A DNA stretch of 64,000 bases, taken from contig CAKRNG010000001.1 of the NCBI GenBank assembly GCA_934370925.1, positions 62,001-126,000 on the forward strand, written 5' to 3'. Within the stretch, counting starts at the first letter, position 1, and the number at the start of each line of letters is the position of its first letter. The notes below the pieces were generated by a model. That model had not been told where the DNA came from. It made no database searches and was given only the letters and a program-made list of their open reading frames with translations. This document shows positions 35,383-43,643 of this stretch, piece after piece. A program made the position numbers and the translations under genes. The DNA comes from an uncultured Lacticaseibacillus sp. (GTDB lineage Bacteria; Bacillota; Bacilli; Lactobacillales; Lactobacillaceae).

Positions 35383-36977
35383 TCAAACACCTTCAGCGAT
35401 TTATCGCTCAATTGGTAGCACTTAATACCAAACCTTTTCAGCTCATCTCGATTATAATGATGTGCTACCTCAATAACCGTATACGGCATTTTCCAAATCA
35501 GTTCACGGATCTTTGCAGCCAAGTTATCGTCCAAACTAGAAGTTGCTTCATCCAATAAAAATACTTTTTTACTAAATAAAAGAGCCCGCGCAATCTCTAC
35601 ACGCTGTCGTTGTCCTCCTGAAAGTGCCTGGCCTCCTTCACCATACTCTTTTTCTAGTAAGTCTCCCCCCAGTTCATCAACAAGCCCAACTTGTTTAAGT
35701 ACTTTCAAACATTCACCATCACTAAAATCAGTACCTAATGTTAAATTAAACTTCAAACTATCGTTAAATATATATGGTTTTTGCTGAATATACGCAATTG
35801 CATTTTCATTTGGAATTAGACTACCATCCTCATCAACTAGTTCTACCGTTCCCGAGGTCGGCTTTAACCACCCTTGAATCAAATTTAAAATTGTTGTCTT
35901 ACCAGTCCCAGATGGCCCTATAATTAGCACCTTCTTGGTTGCGGGTACGTCCAAGGATACATCTTTTAAAATCTGTTCTCCATCATCGTAGGAAAAGCTA
36001 ACTTTATTCAGCTTCACATCAACATTTTCTTTGATTGCCGTGCTCTTATCAAAAATAATTTCTACATTTTTGATTCCCGCTCTAATATCTTTCGTCATTT
36101 TCATTTGATTCAAATATCCCACAGCACTGCGTAATGGTCCCACAACACGATCACTCGCAAGAAAAATGGCAATAATTACGTTGGGCGCTATCAGATTCAT
36201 AGATACCATTACTAAACCTACCGTGAGCGGCAACAGAAAACTAACCATAGAAAGAATGGCTGTTACACCTAACGCAAATGCTTGATAGTCATTCATACGT
36301 TGATATGAATGCTCCACTTTCTGTAAGTAATAATCACTGTCATCATACATTTGCTTCTGTGCAAAATAAGATCGAATAGATGCAAGACCACCAATTAGAT
36401 CTGTAACTTTACTCGTATACCGCGCACTGTCCTTTTGCCAAACAGTTGCTGACCGTTGCATAACACCGCCAAACAATACCGGAACCACCATTGGCAAGGC
36501 TGAAAATAGGATGAAGAAGAGCCCTACCGGTATACTTTGCATCAAAATATAGCAAGCTGAGACAAATCCCGTTAACAATGTTGCTCCAAATTCAAAAATT
36601 AGCGAAAAGTAATCAGTTTCAATTAGTTTAAAATCATTTGAAATTTTAGAAACAGCATCGGCAGAATTTAACGATGTTTTTTCTGACTCAATTTCTGAGT
36701 AAATAAAAGATCTTTTTAAGTGAATATTCATAATTCGAATAGCTCGATTTTTCAACAACTCCTTAAGCGCCATTGATACATATACAATGCTGACGCCCAA
36801 CAAACTTAAACATCCATACCTGACGGCATCCACGACAGTCGAATTAGAATTAAATTTAGTGACATTTGAAACAATTGCCGCCAACACAACACCATCGAAA
36901 GAAGAAATGATTAGTGTGACAGCGATTCCAATTGTTAATGGAATCGGCAGCCACTTTAGGACTATTTTAAAATTCAT
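35379..36977 (-). CDS. ABC transporter with fused permease and ATPase (putative lanthipeptide exporter LanT)
   Basis: 532-residue half transporter with membrane domain (about 1-310) and NBD. Motifs: Walker A GPSGTGKTT, signature LSGGQRQRVEIARALL, Walker B VFLLDEATSSLD, H-loop substitute AHHYNRDEL. No N-terminal C39 peptidase, in line with class III systems, where export and leader removal are separate. It overlaps the LanD gene by 4 nt and the S9 peptidase gene by 4 nt, so it belongs to the operon; as a homodimer it would export the modified peptides. Confidence 0.87.
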   Translation of the reverse strand: MNFKIVLKWLPIPLTIGIAVTLIISSFDGVVLAAIVSNVTKFNSNSTVVDAVRYGCLSLLGVSIVYVSMALKELLKNRAIRIMNIHLKRSFIYSEIESEKTSLNSADAVSKISNDFKLIETDYFSLIFEFGATLLTGFVSACYILMQSIPVGLFFILFSALPMVVPVLFGGVMQRSATVWQKDSARYTSKVTDLIGGLASIRSYFAQKQMYDDSDYYLQKVEHSYQRMNDYQAFALGVTAILSMVSFLLPLTVGLVMVSMNLIAPNVIIAIFLASDRVVGPLRSAVGYLNQMKMTKDIRAGIKNVEIIFDKSTAIKENVDVKLNKVSFSYDDGEQILKDVSLDVPATKKVLIIGPSGTGKTTILNLIQGWLKPTSGTVELVDEDGSLIPNENAIAYIQQKPYIFNDSLKFNLTLGTDFSDGECLKVLKQVGLVDELGGDLLEKEYGEGGQALSGGQRQRVEIARALLFSKKVFLLDEATSSLDDNLAAKIRELIWKMPYTVIEVAHHYNRDELKRFGIKCYQLSDKSLKVFE

Positions 36978-37546
36978 TGTTCTTCTCCCTCCTCAAAGTT
37001 TACCATTAGTCGTTCAACATCATTTTCTACTTGCTTAAGATCAGGATGTACAACTTGCTCAGACACTTCATGATTATAGAGTGTTAGCTTTTTATCATTT
37101 GCATACGACAGATAATAGCCCGACCGTTCAAGTTTTTTAATGTTCTCCTGAAGTAATTTATTATGCCACATACGCTCATTCATTCCTGGATAAAAAACAA
37201 TTGGACACTGAGCAGCCATCACGGCTGTTGTTAACTCATTATCTGCAATGGCATTGGCACACTTAGAAAGTGTATTTGCAGAAGCAGGAATGATTAAAAA
37301 AATATCAGCCCACTGCGTTAAGTTAATGTGCTCAACGTTACCATTTGAAAAATCACTAATAACGGAATTTCCCGTCAAGTATTCTAATCCCGTTAGACTA
37401 AGAAACTTTTCGCTACTACTTGTTGCGATGATGCGTACATTCCTACAAATTTTTTGTTGAATATAAGCAATCGTTCCTGCCGATAGAATTGAAAACGCAC
37501 CACCAGAAATACCTACTAAAACATGGCCTTCAATATAAAAACTCAT
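36974..37546 (-). CDS. lanD: LanD-type flavoprotein cysteine decarboxylase
   Basis: 190-residue HFCD-family flavoprotein (EpiD/MrsD/Dfp group). Active-site His73 in EHINLTQWAD, the FMN-binding PASANT motif exact at 87-92, and the substrate clamp PGMNERMW at 120-127. These enzymes oxidatively decarboxylate a C-terminal Cys of the precursor to an aminoenethiol, which becomes S-aminovinyl-cysteine or, in class III systems, avionin. Both precursors encoded here end in Cys, as required. Start at the ATG at 37546, 11 bp after lanKC. A coenzyme-A biosynthetic Dfp role is unlikely because the CoaB half is missing and the gene is inside the lanthipeptide operon. Confidence 0.87.
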   Translation of the reverse strand: MSFYIEGHVLVGISGGAFSILSAGTIAYIQQKICRNVRIIATSSSEKFLSLTGLEYLTGNSVISDFSNGNVEHINLTQWADIFLIIPASANTLSKCANAIADNELTTAVMAAQCPIVFYPGMNERMWHNKLLQENIKKLERSGYYLSYANDKKLTLYNHEVSEQVVHPDLKQVENDVERLMVNFEEGEEQ

Positions 37547-37557
37547 TTATTTTCTCC

Positions 37558-40224
37558 TCACAAAAAATCATAATGTTGCGCTTTGAATTCTTTTTTTTCC
37601 GCATCAACTAGAGATCTGTAAAATTGAGTAACACCGATCGTTCCATCCCTGAAATCAAAGCTCAAACGTAATAACATCATTCCCGGATAACTAATTTCAT
37701 CATTTTTCGTTATGGCATATAGATGCAAACCCCAGTACACACGTTTAGCAGCATTCAAAAATTTTTCATCCTTATATAGTTCGTATTGATTTAACAAAAC
37801 AATGCCTAGCCCTGATAACCCTTCACCGTACCCAGTAGTTGACATGTATTTTCGAACGATATCATCAGTAAGCTCGATAGATAACCGGCTGTATTTTACG
37901 GAGCTAGTTATTTCATAAAATCTATTTAACACCAGTATCAGCCCACCAGTACCACTCAAAATATATGGCGAAACAATGTTTGATTTTGGAGAGCGCCTAA
38001 GTCCCATACCTTCTTTGTCTTTTCGGGCACAATCGATATCAAACTGTAGTGCTTTTTTCGCAAATTCTAGCATGTTCTCATCAGAATCTACCGTAGATAA
38101 TTTCAATAGAAAAATAGAAACCCCGCTCGCTCCTTTTTCTAATCCACACATAACTTTTTCTTCTGACGTTTGCCAATAAAGCGTATTTAAACTTTGATGT
38201 GCATTTAACAGTATTTTATGTGCAAGCTTACGTGCCTCATTCAAATACTTATTATCTCCCGTTTGCTGATAAAAGTATAAGCTAGTCAAACCTATACCCG
38301 ATAATCCAGAAGCTAACGAAAAGTCTTGAATGTCTATTACCTTCATTTCTTGATAGACACTGTCAATTGCTTTAATTGCTTGTGTTTCACATCCGCATTC
38401 CAATAGCGTCCACGCAACCCCCGACAGTCCTGTGAAGAGTCCAAGGCCATCAATAAGTGGCCATTTTTTTTGTAACTCATTTAAACTTTTTTTGTGTTCT
38501 AGATGATTGTTGTGTGCATAGTGTACGTATCCGGCTAATCCGTGATATACGTTTAATTCGTTCGCGGTCACAAGTGTTGAATCATATTTGCAAGAAGCAA
38601 GATTTTTTTCGTTATCTCTAAGTATAGATTTGTCCATTTTCACTATTTCATTCTTAATTTTTTCGGAATCAACAGCTAACACATCTAAATTTATTTTCAC
38701 ATTTTCAAACGAAATTGAAGTTAATTCTTTAATTACTTGGGTTATCGAATTAACTGATTCACCTTGAATTAACTTCTTCATAATTCCAAAAAAAGACTGC
38801 GGTATTCCGAAATCACTATTCATCATTTTTGCTAAACGATCAATAATTGACTCATCTAATTCGTACTCGTAATTAACCGGTAACAGTAGATTAATTACGA
38901 TTAATCCCACGCCAACAAAATCATTTACAATACGGCTATTTGTGTCCAACTTGTGTGGCGTACTAAACCCAGGGGTGAAATTATCAACTGGAGAAGGTTC
39001 ATCTAGAAATCCAGCACCTTCTAAATCAGGAAAGTAAACTTCTTGATCACCATTAATCATCACATTAAAAATCGACATATCTCCCAGATATATATTAGCG
39101 TTATGAATTTCATCAATTGCTTTTATCAACTTAATTGCAATATTAGTGATTAATTTCAAGTATTTCCGAAGTTTATCATTGTTATCTTTAAGAAAAGCCT
39201 GCTGATAAAAGTTTGCTAATCCCAACGGATTTTGATTAGCAACAAACATTTGCAAATCTTCCCCCGCAATGACGCTTTCTACTAAAAATTCATTCTCCCA
39301 TTCCTTAAAAAATTTAATTGGAATTGGTACACTATAAACATGTTTTTTTAAAAGCATATTTAAAATAGTAAACTCACGTTCCCGAATCACAGTTGCATCA
39401 TCCTCATTTAACAAGTTGGTAGATGTAAACGGACGCGCCTCTTTAATAATTACGTTACTATTAGTAAAAATATCGTAAGCATAATAAATCCCACCAGAAT
39501 TTGTATGACGAACAACATGTTCAATTCGAAATCGTTTATTCAAAACGATTTTATGTTGTCTACTTTCATTCGAAACAATTATTTTTTTGCCGAATAAGCT
39601 TTCAATCCATATCGGCTGCCTATATTTAACGTCACGAATATCTGGTTGCTTAATTCCATGTTTATCAACAATTGCAAGTACTTTCTGTCCGTTATTAGTT
39701 TGCATTCTAATATCTTTAAAACCGCCATAGCGGTAAAAAAGCACCTTACAGTCTGGCTTATACCGCTTATCGGACAAAATATACGGCCCATCAAACCCTT
39801 TTAAGCTTTCATATAGTGCTTTTAGTAATTCTTTCGCCTGCCCCTCTGAGTTAGGATATATAGTGATGAATTTTCCAGATTGCCCTCTTAACCAATTTTT
39901 ACTGACGGATGCCGTTAAAATTGTAGAATCACACATAAACTTAAAATTAACCTGACACTCTGCACAAATTTTTTTACAAACGCCAAGTATTTCGATAGCG
40001 TTACTTTTTATTGCCGAAATATGTATTTTCCATCCTTGATCTGGCATTTCATTAACAGCATTTGTTACGTTGTAATATATGCCATTCCTTCTTAAAACGA
40101 CGTTACTAAAGAGTGCTGAATATACATTATCCGGTACATATTCAGATGAATTACCACCCATATCACCTTTAAAAGCAAGATAATTCTGTAGATACATGTT
40201 TTTTTTGCTTATTCTAATTTCCAT
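37558..40224 (-). CDS. lanKC: Class III lanthipeptide synthetase LanKC
   Basis: 888-residue trifunctional enzyme. (1) Lyase domain about 1-200, with the hallmark strings GKFITIYP, GPYILSDKRY and YRYGGF. (2) Ser/Thr kinase domain about 230-500: Lys261 in IIKEARP, catalytic GDMSIFN (Asp382, Asn387) and DLEGA (Asp400) in place of DFG. (3) LanC-like cyclase domain about 550-875 with the GLSG-type repeats at 562, 599, 640, 698, 757 and 802. The zinc-binding WCxG and CHG motifs of classes I, II and IV are absent, which places it in class III. It would phosphorylate Ser36/39 or Ser26/29 of the precursors, eliminate phosphate, and cyclise with Cys. Start at 40224 with AGGGAG upstream. Confidence 0.93.
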   Translation of the reverse strand: MEIRISKKNMYLQNYLAFKGDMGGNSSEYVPDNVYSALFSNVVLRRNGIYYNVTNAVNEMPDQGWKIHISAIKSNAIEILGVCKKICAECQVNFKFMCDSTILTASVSKNWLRGQSGKFITIYPNSEGQAKELLKALYESLKGFDGPYILSDKRYKPDCKVLFYRYGGFKDIRMQTNNGQKVLAIVDKHGIKQPDIRDVKYRQPIWIESLFGKKIIVSNESRQHKIVLNKRFRIEHVVRHTNSGGIYYAYDIFTNSNVIIKEARPFTSTNLLNEDDATVIREREFTILNMLLKKHVYSVPIPIKFFKEWENEFLVESVIAGEDLQMFVANQNPLGLANFYQQAFLKDNNDKLRKYLKLITNIAIKLIKAIDEIHNANIYLGDMSIFNVMINGDQEVYFPDLEGAGFLDEPSPVDNFTPGFSTPHKLDTNSRIVNDFVGVGLIVINLLLPVNYEYELDESIIDRLAKMMNSDFGIPQSFFGIMKKLIQGESVNSITQVIKELTSISFENVKINLDVLAVDSEKIKNEIVKMDKSILRDNEKNLASCKYDSTLVTANELNVYHGLAGYVHYAHNNHLEHKKSLNELQKKWPLIDGLGLFTGLSGVAWTLLECGCETQAIKAIDSVYQEMKVIDIQDFSLASGLSGIGLTSLYFYQQTGDNKYLNEARKLAHKILLNAHQSLNTLYWQTSEEKVMCGLEKGASGVSIFLLKLSTVDSDENMLEFAKKALQFDIDCARKDKEGMGLRRSPKSNIVSPYILSGTGGLILVLNRFYEITSSVKYSRLSIELTDDIVRKYMSTTGYGEGLSGLGIVLLNQYELYKDEKFLNAAKRVYWGLHLYAITKNDEISYPGMMLLRLSFDFRDGTIGVTQFYRSLVDAEKKEFKAQHYDFL

Positions 40225-40295
40225 AAGTGATTCTCCCTTATAAAAAAACAAAGAGCTTCCATATTAGTCAGCTCTCTTTTTATAAAAAATATTCA

Positions 40296-40394
40296 TTAGC
40301 ATCCAATGCTAAACAGACTAAATAACTCCCCCTCATATGAAGTTTCATCATCTTCATCAACTTGCATAACCTGCAAATCAAGAATATCTTCCAT
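40296..40394 (-). CDS. Class III lanthipeptide precursor B (avionin-type motif)
   Basis: 32-residue ORF from the ATG at 40394, behind AGAAAGGAG. It starts MEDILDLQVM; ILDLQ (residues 4-8) is the LanKC recognition motif known from class III leaders. An acidic linker follows, then a core ending GELFSLFSIGC. Ser26, Ser29 and the C-terminal Cys32 form the SxxSxxC motif that gives a labionin or, after LanD action, avionin ring. Too short to be found by normal gene calling. Eighteen bp after precursor A and 71 bp before lanKC. Confidence 0.87.
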   Translation of the reverse strand: MEDILDLQVMQVDEDDETSYEGELFSLFSIGC

Positions 40395-40412
40395 TGCTAA
40401 TTCTCCTTTCTG

Positions 40413-40541
40413 TTAGCAACCTATGCTAAACAAGCTTCTGAGTTTCAAGTACGATACATCCTCGTCGGATTCATCCTGATCGATTACATCGTTTAATGTC
40501 TGTAATTCCAAAACATCAGTTTCTTCAGCATCTACCTGCAT
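40413..40541 (-). CDS. Class III lanthipeptide precursor A (avionin-type motif)
   Basis: 42-residue ORF from the ATG at 40541 (AGGTGGAAGG 5 nt upstream); an upstream in-frame ATG to 40607 lacks a site. VLELQ (residues 10-14) is the LanKC-binding leader motif. An acidic stretch DQDESDEDVS precedes the core YLKLRSLFSIGC. Ser36, Ser39 and terminal Cys42 match the ring motif of precursor B exactly, while the residues before it differ (basic KLR here, acidic EGEL there). First gene of the operon. Confidence 0.87.
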   Translation of the reverse strand: MQVDAEETDVLELQTLNDVIDQDESDEDVSYLKLRSLFSIGC

Positions 40542-40721
40542 AATTCCTTCCACCTTTCTGTCTTTAATACTAGCTATGATTAGTCCGTCTACACTTGCTG
40601 CTGGCATTAAAAATAATTAGTTAGTTATTTTTATCGGTTACTTTATCAATTAACGATTATATCGTAGACCCTTTCGCCAAACATTATTGTGCTTCCGCCA
40701 TATTTGACCAACAAAGCAAAT
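40542..40721 (-). promoter_or_regulatory. Promoter region of the lanthipeptide operon
   Basis: On the minus strand a perfect -10 TATAAT lies at 40661-40656, but the -35 position carries no consensus hexamer, as expected for activator-dependent control. Just upstream, GGCGGAAG and GGCGAAAG form an imperfect direct repeat (near 40700 and 40675) that could be an Rgg-2 binding site. The target assignment is inference. Confidence 0.55.
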
Positions 40722-40754
40722 AAAAAAGTGCATTTTACAAAAGTGCACTTTTTT
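40722..40754. terminator. Bidirectional terminator after rgg-2
   Basis: 11-bp perfect arms AAAAAAGTGCA / TGCACTTTTTT with an 11-nt loop, 84 bp after the stop of the Rgg-2 gene. It insulates the regulator from the lanthipeptide operon, so the operon has its own promoter. Confidence 0.85.
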
Positions 40755-40837
40755 GGTCATATATGGTCTTTATTAATGGTTGCTTAGTCAACGATGCTTT
40801 AATAATATACATAGTATATTGAATGTCAGTGCTAACT

Positions 40838-41704
40838 CTATTTGTCACCTTTTATTTGTGTAAATAAAACCATGTACTGATTCGCCATTTGTTTGTTACC
40901 AACGTCATCTAAAAGGGAGATGACTCGAATAATATTTGAACTAAACTTCATTTTTTCTAAATCCGTAGTGGCTAATTGATAATTAAGCACTTCATTGATA
41001 AAGTACCGTCTTATCTGAATCGATGTCACTTGAACGGGAGTTTCCAATCGCATGATTAGCGGTTGTAGCTCCTGAGCAAAGTCAAGGTTTTTCTGAATCA
41101 CTATTAAGTAACCGTTCAATATTGCATTCCAGCAATCCATATAAGTTCTGCTATCTCGTTTTTCGATTAAGTGAATTTGACTGATGATATCTTTCAAAAT
41201 TAATAACAATTGTGGTGCTGTCAATAATGCCACCGAATCACCAAAAAATTCAATTTCAGCGATTCCCCAGTATGAAGTATTAAATAAAACATCAACTACT
41301 TTACTTAACAGCGATTTAGAAATAATTACCTTATTTGTCAGATCCGTGTACAAACTCGCAGCACCAGCAATTTGTTTCAGTAACTCAAAATTTGCATCAA
41401 GTTTAAATCTTTGAGCCAGTGAGTTATATTCTTTTGCTATATTTTCAGCATCATTTCCAAAATAAAACTGCATTAATTTTGATTGCTCGGTGTCCAGTAG
41501 CCCTTTTTCTTCATTAAGCGTCAATAACCACTCACCCATGGATACATTCATCACTCTTAAAATCGCGCTCAGGTTTTCAACACCCATGTCTTGTTGCTCG
41601 GTCTCGAAACGACGAATACTAGACTCAGACGGGCCCGCAACTGTCAGTTCCTTAATTGAAAAGCCTTTATCTTTTCGTAATTCACGAAATGCATGTCCAA
41701 ACAA
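40838..41704 (-). CDS. Rgg/GadR/MutR family transcriptional regulator (Rgg-2)
   Basis: 288-residue regulator with an N-terminal XRE helix-turn-helix (FGHAFRELRKDKGFSIKELT, SESSIRRFE) and the helical peptide-binding repeat domain, ending in FTQIKGDK. It resembles Rgg-1 of this window in length and plan (both have LxxxxGxxMxEW at the end of the HTH part) but is clearly diverged. Start is TTG at 41704, preceded by an unusual G7 tract as the ribosome site. It lies at the upstream end of the lanthipeptide island with the same AT-rich composition, so it is the likely activator of that operon, driven by the divergent peptide at 41729-41845. Confidence 0.88.
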   Translation of the reverse strand: MFGHAFRELRKDKGFSIKELTVAGPSESSIRRFETEQQDMGVENLSAILRVMNVSMGEWLLTLNEEKGLLDTEQSKLMQFYFGNDAENIAKEYNSLAQRFKLDANFELLKQIAGAASLYTDLTNKVIISKSLLSKVVDVLFNTSYWGIAEIEFFGDSVALLTAPQLLLILKDIISQIHLIEKRDSRTYMDCWNAILNGYLIVIQKNLDFAQELQPLIMRLETPVQVTSIQIRRYFINEVLNYQLATTDLEKMKFSSNIIRVISLLDDVGNKQMANQYMVLFTQIKGDK

Positions 41705-41728
41705 ATTAACCCCCCCAGGAGAAAAGCT

Positions 41729-41845
41729 ATGTTAAATAAAACTGTAACCAAATTAATCATCATTATGTCTTTGTTCAATTTTACTGGTCTAATATTAGGG
41801 AGTAGCGAAAATCCCACTTCCACTCAATCCAGCCTACGAATTTGA
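41729..41845 (+). CDS. Short hydrophobic peptide, candidate Rgg-2 pheromone precursor
   Basis: 38-residue ORF with AGGAG 7 nt before the ATG. It begins MLNKTVTKLIIIMSLFNFTG, basic then hydrophobic, and ends in a polar tail GSSENPTSTQSSLRI. Its start is only 24 bp from that of the divergent rgg gene. This is the same gene order, spacing and peptide plan as the 8554-8667 ORF beside Rgg-1, which makes chance unlikely. The mature signal would be a C-terminal fragment made by an exported protease and taken up by an Opp/Ami system; that is known for Rgg/SHP pairs, not shown here. Confidence 0.62.
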   Translation: MLNKTVTKLIIIMSLFNFTGLILGSSENPTSTQSSLRI

Positions 41846-41932
41846 TTTATTAATATTAGATTATAAATCAGCATTACATTGGTGTCAAAAACATCCACTT
41901 CATATCATCCAAATCCAAAGTGTCTGCACGTG

Positions 41933-41959
41933 GGACCTGCCCGATTTCGGGGCAGGTCC
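41933..41959. terminator. Hairpin at the right border of the island
   Basis: GGACCTGCCC / GGGGCAGGTCC arms around GATTTC. No T-run, so it may be an RNA hairpin rather than a strong terminator. It marks the return to GC-richer sequence. Confidence 0.45.
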
Positions 41960-41976
41960 TCGCGTCGCCCTTCCAC

Positions 41977-42016
41977 AAAAAACAGCGCCCGGTTCAAACC
42001 GTGGCGCTGTTTTTTT
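41977..42016. terminator. Bidirectional terminator
   Basis: AAAAAACAGCGCC / GGCGCTGTTTTTTT arms; ends the minus-strand cluster that finishes at 42026 and the plus-strand pheromone-like transcript. Confidence 0.88.
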
Positions 42017-42025
42017 CTATATACA

Positions 42026-42661
42026 TTAATACATCGGCACAGGTCCATCCGTCCCAGGCTGTGAGATACCGAGACTGCTATCTGCATAACGACTTGGATC
42101 AACCACGATATTCACAATTAAATCCGCAATACTCTTTCGTGAAATTATAGTTCCTTTAAATGGTTCATTTCGTGTGGTGAGCGCATAATCAATCCGGTCA
42201 TCATTCGACATGTAGGCTGCGCGAATAATTGTTGCGTTAATTGGCGCTGCCTCGATGATAGCCGCCGCACGCCGCGTGTCTTCCATGACTTCATGGCCAA
42301 CAGATTGTTCCACCCAATCACCGAATGGATTAGGGACTTCGTGGTATAACCCAAGCCCCGTCACATAGATGAGACGACTTACACCTGTTGCTTGCATTGC
42401 CGTCACAATGCTTGCCGCCATGGGTTCGAACACGCCGCCTAGATTTGCATAGACAATATCCTGCCCCTGCATCGCCTCAGTGAGTCGCGCCGTATCGTTG
42501 ATATCCCCCGCTACAACCGTTTCTCGCGCCGCATCCACCGTCCCAATTCGGTTTGCACGCCGTAGATATAACGTCAGGTGAACATTGGTTTCCTGCAATA
42601 AACGATTGCGTACAAGGCGTGCAATTTGCCCATTTGCACCCAAGATTAAGATATTTGTCAT
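42026..42661 (-). CDS. NAD(P)-binding atypical SDR (NmrA-like)
   Basis: 211-residue Rossmann protein with the dinucleotide motif ILGANGQIARLV (GxNGxIA) at the N-terminus. The family usually reduces flavins or quinones, or senses NADP; the active-site YxxxK is not preserved, in line with atypical SDRs. It is last in a minus-strand row of oxidoreductase and hydrolase genes, 10 bp after the alpha/beta hydrolase. Confidence 0.82.
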   Translation of the reverse strand: MTNILILGANGQIARLVRNRLLQETNVHLTLYLRRANRIGTVDAARETVVAGDINDTARLTEAMQGQDIVYANLGGVFEPMAASIVTAMQATGVSRLIYVTGLGLYHEVPNPFGDWVEQSVGHEVMEDTRRAAAIIEAAPINATIIRAAYMSNDDRIDYALTTRNEPFKGTIISRKSIADLIVNIVVDPSRYADSSLGISQPGTDGPVPMY

Positions 42662-42671
42662 TTCGATCGCC

Positions 42672-43622
42672 TCACTTCAAGTTTTGGGTGAAGAAATCTT
42701 CGAGTTTGGTGAACGGAATCAACGCTGCTTTGTCGTACAAATCGACGTGACCTGCACCCGGAACGAGATATAGTTCACATGGTTCACCCGCTTGTTTTGC
42801 AACATCTTCACTGAAGTACAGGGAATGTGCATTTTCACCCGCAACCAACAGAATTGGACGTGGGGCAATGTCCTTCAAGTGTGTCAATAAGCTGAAGTTA
42901 ACGAATCCCATCGTACTCGTCGCGGTAAACTGCGTAATTGAATTCGGGTGGTAACCGCGCATTGTTGAATAGAACTCGCCGAACTCACGCCCAATCGGAT
43001 CAGTCGTCGCATCAAAGCCAATTGGTGCACCGCGACCACTCAGAGCAGGTTGACGCTGCTCGAAGTCCTGATAGCGTTGCTCACCCAGGTCGTCCAAGAA
43101 TGCCTGTCGTTCGTCATCGGTCATACTATCCATGAATCCATTTCGCTGCACACGCGAAATATCATACATGCTGACTGTCGCAACTGCCTTAATTCGGTGA
43201 TCAACCTGTGCCGCGCTCAACGCAAAACCACCACTACCACAGATACCGATTGCGCCCACGCGTTGCCGGTCAACCATTGGCCGCGTACCGACGAAATCGA
43301 CGCTCGCGGAGAAGTCCTCCGTGAAGAATTCAGGCGAGGACACGTGGCGCGGTTCGCCTCCACTGTAACCATTAAAGGATGGGTCGAACGTCAACACAAC
43401 AAATCCGCGATCTGCAAGTTCTTGCGCGTAGATGCCTGGTCCTTGCTCCTTCACCCCACCATAGGGCGCACCAATGACCAACGCGGGATGCTGTTGCTGT
43501 GGATCCAAGTCCTTACGCTGATACAAATCTCCTACCAACGTAATTCCGAAGCGATTCGGGTACTGAACGTGTGTCCGTGCCACTTCATCCTTTAATTCAA
43601 AAATATAATTATCAACCGTCAT
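42672..43622 (-). CDS. Alpha/beta hydrolase (dienelactone hydrolase-like)
   Basis: 316 residues from the ATG at 43622 (GGAGG upstream). GAPYGGVKEQGPGIYAQELADRG opens the hydrolase core, the nucleophile is in GICGSGGFALS (GxSGG; Ser between Gly-Ser-Gly-Gly), the acid lies near LVAGENAHS and the His is in VPGAGHVDLYD. Similar proteins are annotated as hydrolases of the dienelactone or YcjY type; the substrate is unknown. Second last in the row. Confidence 0.82.
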   Translation of the reverse strand: MTVDNYIFELKDEVARTHVQYPNRFGITLVGDLYQRKDLDPQQQHPALVIGAPYGGVKEQGPGIYAQELADRGFVVLTFDPSFNGYSGGEPRHVSSPEFFTEDFSASVDFVGTRPMVDRQRVGAIGICGSGGFALSAAQVDHRIKAVATVSMYDISRVQRNGFMDSMTDDERQAFLDDLGEQRYQDFEQRQPALSGRGAPIGFDATTDPIGREFGEFYSTMRGYHPNSITQFTATSTMGFVNFSLLTHLKDIAPRPILLVAGENAHSLYFSEDVAKQAGEPCELYLVPGAGHVDLYDKAALIPFTKLEDFFTQNLK

Positions 43623-43643
43623 TTTTTCCTCCAAATTTTACCG

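Noticed and set aside
36974..37546. CoaC/Dfp (coenzyme A) assignment for the flavoprotein
   Set aside because: CoaB domain absent and the gene is inside the lanthipeptide operon; LanD fits better.
37558..40224. Class IV (LanL) assignment for the synthetase
   Set aside because: The zinc-ligand Cys/Cys-His motifs of the cyclase domain are missing.
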